From assembly GCA_040793985.1 (NCBI GenBank), contig JBFNJI010000018.1, forward strand, positions 124,001-188,000: 64,000 bases of DNA, read 5' to 3'. Position numbers and translations under genes: made by a program. Source of the DNA: Thiodiazotropha sp040793985. GTDB lineage: Bacteria; Pseudomonadota; Gammaproteobacteria; Chromatiales; Chromatiaceae. Below the pieces are notes generated by a model. It saw only the letters and a program-made list of their open reading frames with translations, did no database searches and had not been told where the DNA came from. The stretch's first letter is position 1. Each line of letters opens with the position of its first letter. Positions 60,869 to 64,000 of this stretch are shown piece after piece.

Positions 60869-62473
60869 TCAACTCGACCGTTTGGTCCAGGTGAGAGGAT
60901 AGCGCCGATCGCGGCCATAGGCGCGGCGGGTGATTTTGATGCCGGGTGGCGCCTGGCGCCGCTTGTATTCATTGCGATCCACCATGCCGATCACCCGCAA
61001 TACCGTCCGTTCATCGAATCCCGCTGCGACTATCTCCGTAACCGACTGGTCCTGCTCAACATATCGCTCGAGGATTTGGTCAAGGTCCGCATAGTCGGGC
61101 AGTGAGTCGCTATCCTTTTGATCAGGGGCCAACTCCGCTGACGGGGGTCTCTCCAACACCCTTTGGGGAATCACCTCGGTCAGGCTGTTACGGTAGTGGC
61201 AGAGGCGATAGACCAGCGTCTTCGGTACATCCTTGATCGGCGCAAAGCCACCGGCCATATCGCCATAAAGGGTTGCATAACCCACCGACATCTCGCTTTT
61301 GTTACCGGTGGTAAGCAGAATACGCCCTTTTTTATTGCTGATCGCCATCAGGATGATACCTCGGCAGCGCGCCTGGATATTCTCTTCCGTCACATCTACC
61401 GGCCTACCGGCAAACTCATCCGCCAGCATCTCCAGAAAGGCATCGAAGGCGGGTTCGATAGAGATCGAACGGTACTCCACTCCCAGCAGTTCGGCCTCGG
61501 CAACTGCATCCTGGTTACTCATATCCGAGGTGTAGCGGGACGGCATCATTACCACCTCCACCTGCTCGGCACCCAGGGCGTCGACCGCGAGCGCCAGGGT
61601 CAGCGCCGAGTCGACCCCCCCGGAGAGGCCGATGATGGCACCGTTGAATCCATTCTTGCGCACATAGTCCCGCACCCCGATAACCAGCGCCTGATAGACC
61701 CGCTCCTCCTCGGACATCAGCGGCGTGATCCTCGCTGCCTCGCCACCCCCCTGGGAGAGATCGATCGGTTTACATAGCTCGGCAAAGAAAGGCAGGCGTT
61801 CAACGAGCCCACCTTCGCCATCCACCACAAATGAACCACCGTCGAATACGAGTTCGTCCTGCCCTCCGACGAGGTTTACATAGATGATGGGGAGGCTGTT
61901 CTCCCGTGCACGACTCTGCACCAACTCCTCCCGTTCAGGCGCCTTGCCGATATGGAATGGGGAGGCATTGAGATTGAGCAGCAGCTGGGCACCCGCCGCG
62001 CGGCTCATGGCGGCGGGTTCCACCTCCCAGATATCCTCGCAGACCGTCAATCCAATGCGAACACCGTTCAAATCAAATGTGGCCGCCTCCCTGCCTGGCG
62101 TGAAGTAGCGCTTTTCATCGAAGACGCTGTAGTTGGGCAGCTTATGCTTCTCATATTCCACCAATACCTCGCCATCGCGCCAGACACCCGCCACATTGTA
62201 CAGTCTGCCGTCCCGGCGGCGCGGATAACCCACGATCAGGTGAATGCCCTGAACCCGTGACAATATAAGCGCCACCGCCAGTTCCACCCGCTGAATGAAG
62301 TGATCCCTCAAGAGGAGATCCTCCGGTGGATAGCCGGTTATCGCCAACTCGGGGAAGACGACGGCATCGGCCTTGCCGGCCTGCGCCCTGGCCTCGTCGA
62401 TAATTCGTTGTGCGTTGCCCTCTATATCGCCCACCAGAAAATTGAGCTGGGCGATCGCTATTTTTAGATCCAA
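60869..62473 (-). CDS. nadE: Glutamine-dependent NAD+ synthase
   Basis: NadE (534 residues) has an N-terminal nitrilase-type glutaminase domain (Glu in VVFPELAITGYPPEDLL, Lys in EKHKLPNYSVFDEKRYF, Cys in IGLTVCEDIWEVE) and a C-terminal synthase with PP-loop AIIGLSGGVDSALTLALAV. It makes NAD+ from deamido-NAD+ with glutamine as nitrogen source. It lies upstream of glnB on the same strand with a 334-base gap. Confidence 0.97.
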   Translation of the reverse strand: MDLKIAIAQLNFLVGDIEGNAQRIIDEARAQAGKADAVVFPELAITGYPPEDLLLRDHFIQRVELAVALILSRVQGIHLIVGYPRRRDGRLYNVAGVWRDGEVLVEYEKHKLPNYSVFDEKRYFTPGREAATFDLNGVRIGLTVCEDIWEVEPAAMSRAAGAQLLLNLNASPFHIGKAPEREELVQSRARENSLPIIYVNLVGGQDELVFDGGSFVVDGEGGLVERLPFFAELCKPIDLSQGGGEAARITPLMSEEERVYQALVIGVRDYVRKNGFNGAIIGLSGGVDSALTLALAVDALGAEQVEVVMMPSRYTSDMSNQDAVAEAELLGVEYRSISIEPAFDAFLEMLADEFAGRPVDVTEENIQARCRGIILMAISNKKGRILLTTGNKSEMSVGYATLYGDMAGGFAPIKDVPKTLVYRLCHYRNSLTEVIPQRVLERPPSAELAPDQKDSDSLPDYADLDQILERYVEQDQSVTEIVAAGFDERTVLRVIGMVDRNEYKRRQAPPGIKITRRAYGRDRRYPLTWTKRSS

Positions 62474-62625
62474 GTGACGACTCCTACCTCTCTGTTAACC
62501 TCGACGTTGAAATCCCATCCATGTGGGCGCTCTTACCATAGCGCATTGCAGACTATTGCCGTGGTTGTTGCAAGGCCAAATAATCTCCATTGACTAGACT
62601 CCATACATCATTAAGAATCAAAGGG

Positions 62626-62862
62626 ATGGGACTCAGGTATATATTCTTCGCATTGGCAGTATTGGGGGTCTACCTCATTGTCCGCCATTTCTGGCGGCAA
62701 AGCAGGCAGAACGAGGGGAAATCGAAGCAGGTAAAGTCGGTGGACAGCGTCCAATGCGCCTATTGCGGTCTTCACCTGCCTAAAGAAGAAGCGGTAAGCG
62801 ACGATAGTCGTTACTACTGCAGCAAAGCACATCTTAAGGCTGCGAATGAACAAAAGCCCTGA
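62626..62862 (+). CDS. PP0621-family small membrane protein with Cys-rich C-terminus
   Basis: 78 residues: an N-terminal helix (YIFFALAVLGVYLIVRHFWR) and a small Cys motif CAYCGLHLPKEEAVSDDSRY followed by YCSK, i.e. C-x2-C...C, zinc-ribbon-like. The PP0621 family is found just upstream of pilS in Pseudomonas and relatives, as here. ATG 62626 has an AAGGG site, although an in-frame ATG at 62590 also exists. The function is unknown. Confidence 0.85.
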   Translation: MGLRYIFFALAVLGVYLIVRHFWRQSRQNEGKSKQVKSVDSVQCAYCGLHLPKEEAVSDDSRYYCSKAHLKAANEQKP

Positions 62863-62867
62863 CAATC

Positions 62868-64000
62868 ATGCTGAACTGGCTGGACTCCTTTGAAAATATC
62901 CTGACTACAACCTCCCAGGTGGAGAGCGGAGTCGACAATAGTCATTGGCGCTCCCTGAGTCTCTATCTGCTCTATCGGATCACCCTCTCCCTAACCTTGA
63001 TATTCTTCTTCTACTCGGGTGCCGGCCCCTCTTTTCTAGGCTCGGTGATTCCCGGGCTGTTCACCATCACCAGCGCGCTCTACGTGGCAATGAGTTTCAT
63101 CTCCGTGTCGTTCTTTCTCATGCGGTCGCCGAATCCGGAGCAACAGACATACCTGGCCCTCTTTGTGGACATAGTCGCCATCACCCTGTTGATGCATGCC
63201 AGCGGCGGGGTACAGACGGGAATGGGCATGTTGATTGCGGTTTCCATTATCGCAGGCGCCCTTATCATCGATGGCCGGGCTGCGCTGCTTTTCGCAGCCT
63301 TGGCTGCGCTTGCCGTGATAACCAACCAGATCTACGTCTACCTCGAGGATACCGTCATCCCACCGCGTTTCGTCCAGGCCGGATTCCTCGGTGCCGTCTT
63401 TTTTGCAACCGCCCTGCTTACCCTGGTCATGAGCAGCCGTCTGCGCGCCAGTGAAAAATTATCCCAGGAGAGAGCAAATGAGTTGAATCACCTGGCCAAG
63501 ATCAATGCCTATGTCATCCGCTACATGCGTACAGGGGTGTTGGTGGTGGATAGTTCAGGCAAGATCGTGATGATAAATGACCCCGCCTGGCGCCTGCTCG
63601 GTATGCCCACCTCGACAACCGGAGGTCAACTGGTGAAGGCATCTCCGGAACTTGCGCATATGCTGCGAAAACACAAGGCGGGATCGAGACGCAGGTACTA
63701 CAAATTCCGTACCCAAAGACAGGGGCCTGAACTGAGGGCCCATTTCAATCCGGTGGGGACGCGGGAACAGGGGGATATTTTGATTTTCCTGGAGGATACA
63801 TCCCAGGTTACCCGTGAGGCGCAACAGATGAAGCTCGCTTCTTTGGGCAGGCTGACAGCCAGCATCGCCCACGAGATTCGCAATCCGTTGGGTGCAATCA
63901 GCCACGCCAGTCAGCTCTTCGATGAATCCCCAAACCAGAATCCGGCTGACCAAAGGCTGACAGAGATCATCAAGACCAATACCGCACGCCTGAATCAGGT
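62868..64000 (+). CDS. pilS: PilS-type sensor histidine kinase, N-terminal part (3' end outside window)
   Basis: The frame from ATG 62868 runs off the window with 377 codons. It has six predicted membrane helices in residues ~30-195, a PAS domain (~220-320, TGVLVVDSSGKIVMINDPAW) and the H-box SIAHEIRNPLGAISHASQLF. PilS phosphorylates PilR, which controls pilA with sigma-54. It begins 5 bases after the PP0621-like gene. pilR should follow just beyond the window. It complements the Chp system at 11725-23032. Confidence 0.94.
   Translation, partial: MLNWLDSFENILTTTSQVESGVDNSHWRSLSLYLLYRITLSLTLIFFFYSGAGPSFLGSVIPGLFTITSALYVAMSFISVSFFLMRSPNPEQQTYLALFVDIVAITLLMHASGGVQTGMGMLIAVSIIAGALIIDGRAALLFAALAALAVITNQIYVYLEDTVIPPRFVQAGFLGAVFFATALLTLVMSSRLRASEKLSQERANELNHLAKINAYVIRYMRTGVLVVDSSGKIVMINDPAWRLLGMPTSTTGGQLVKASPELAHMLRKHKAGSRRRYYKFRTQRQGPELRAHFNPVGTREQGDILIFLEDTSQVTREAQQMKLASLGRLTASIAHEIRNPLGAISHASQLFDESPNQNPADQRLTEIIKTNTARLNQ

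Overview
The window looks like a chromosomal stretch of a sulfur-oxidising gammaproteobacterium (GC-rich, fairly tight codon use, almost all housekeeping genes with gammaproteobacterial architecture). Evidence for the group: a PilG-PilH-PilI-PilJ-ChpA cluster divergent from gshB-tonB-yqgE-ruvX-pyrR-pyrB-pyrC', a purM-purN-DUF3108 block divergent from DUF2066, and a pgeF-rluD/bamD/pilS block, all gene orders known from Pseudomonas and relatives. Evidence for sulfur metabolism: an octaheme tetrathionate-reductase-like cytochrome fused to a cytochrome b, soxY, soxZ, two secreted rhodanese proteins and a Gly/Tyr/Met-rich secreted protein that resembles sulfur globule proteins. A Chromatiales- or Sedimenticola-like organism, free-living or symbiotic, is an inference. 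I see no insertion sequence, prophage, integrase or CRISPR array.

Layout. 1-2650: the C-terminal part of a WD40 protein and a Sel1-repeat protein. 3001-4281: metY (minus). 4590-10593: rnfABCDGE, the complete ion-translocating ferredoxin:NAD+ oxidoreductase, then rsmE. 10627-24305 (minus): zapE and the Chp/Pil chemosensory system (CheW-like chpC, a 2399-residue chpA, pilJ, pilI, pilH, pilG), followed by a secreted rhodanese and a small secreted protein. 24581-31119 (plus): gshB, a TonB-like protein, yqgE, ruvX, pyrR, pyrB, a catalytically dead dihydroorotase and pyrK. 31192-36982: outer-membrane protein, CDP-alcohol phosphatidyltransferase, DUF2066, purM, purN, DUF3108, radC. 37222-37680: rpmB-rpmG with a clear promoter and terminator. 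37741-39738: a solitary hydantoinase/oxoprolinase HyuA. 40119-45434: an ABC/GldG-type operon that runs into mutM, then ispB. 45534-50842: the sulfur module. 51292-51368: tRNA-Pro(CGG). 51478-59225 (minus): VanZ-like protein, degenerate HD-GYP protein, ugd, acyltransferase, def, GcvR-like ACT protein, pgeF, rluD. 59370-64000: bamD, glnB, nadE, a PP0621-like zinc-ribbon-type protein and the first part of pilS.

How it fits together. The most unusual unit is the sulfur module at 45534-50842. A three-domain periplasmic rhodanese, a membrane-bound octaheme cytochrome c/cytochrome b fusion and the SoxYZ carrier are read in one direction. A long leader with an intrinsic-terminator-like hairpin lies before the first gene, and a possible sulfur-globule protein faces them convergently. 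A reasonable hypothesis is that sulfane sulfur is passed between rhodanese, SoxYZ and the octaheme centre, with electrons exchanged with the quinone pool through the cytochrome b part. The Chp system and PilS point to type IV pilus control (twitching or surface sensing). The pyrimidine genes form a Pseudomonas-like ATCase/pseudo-DHOase pair with an unexpected PyrK.
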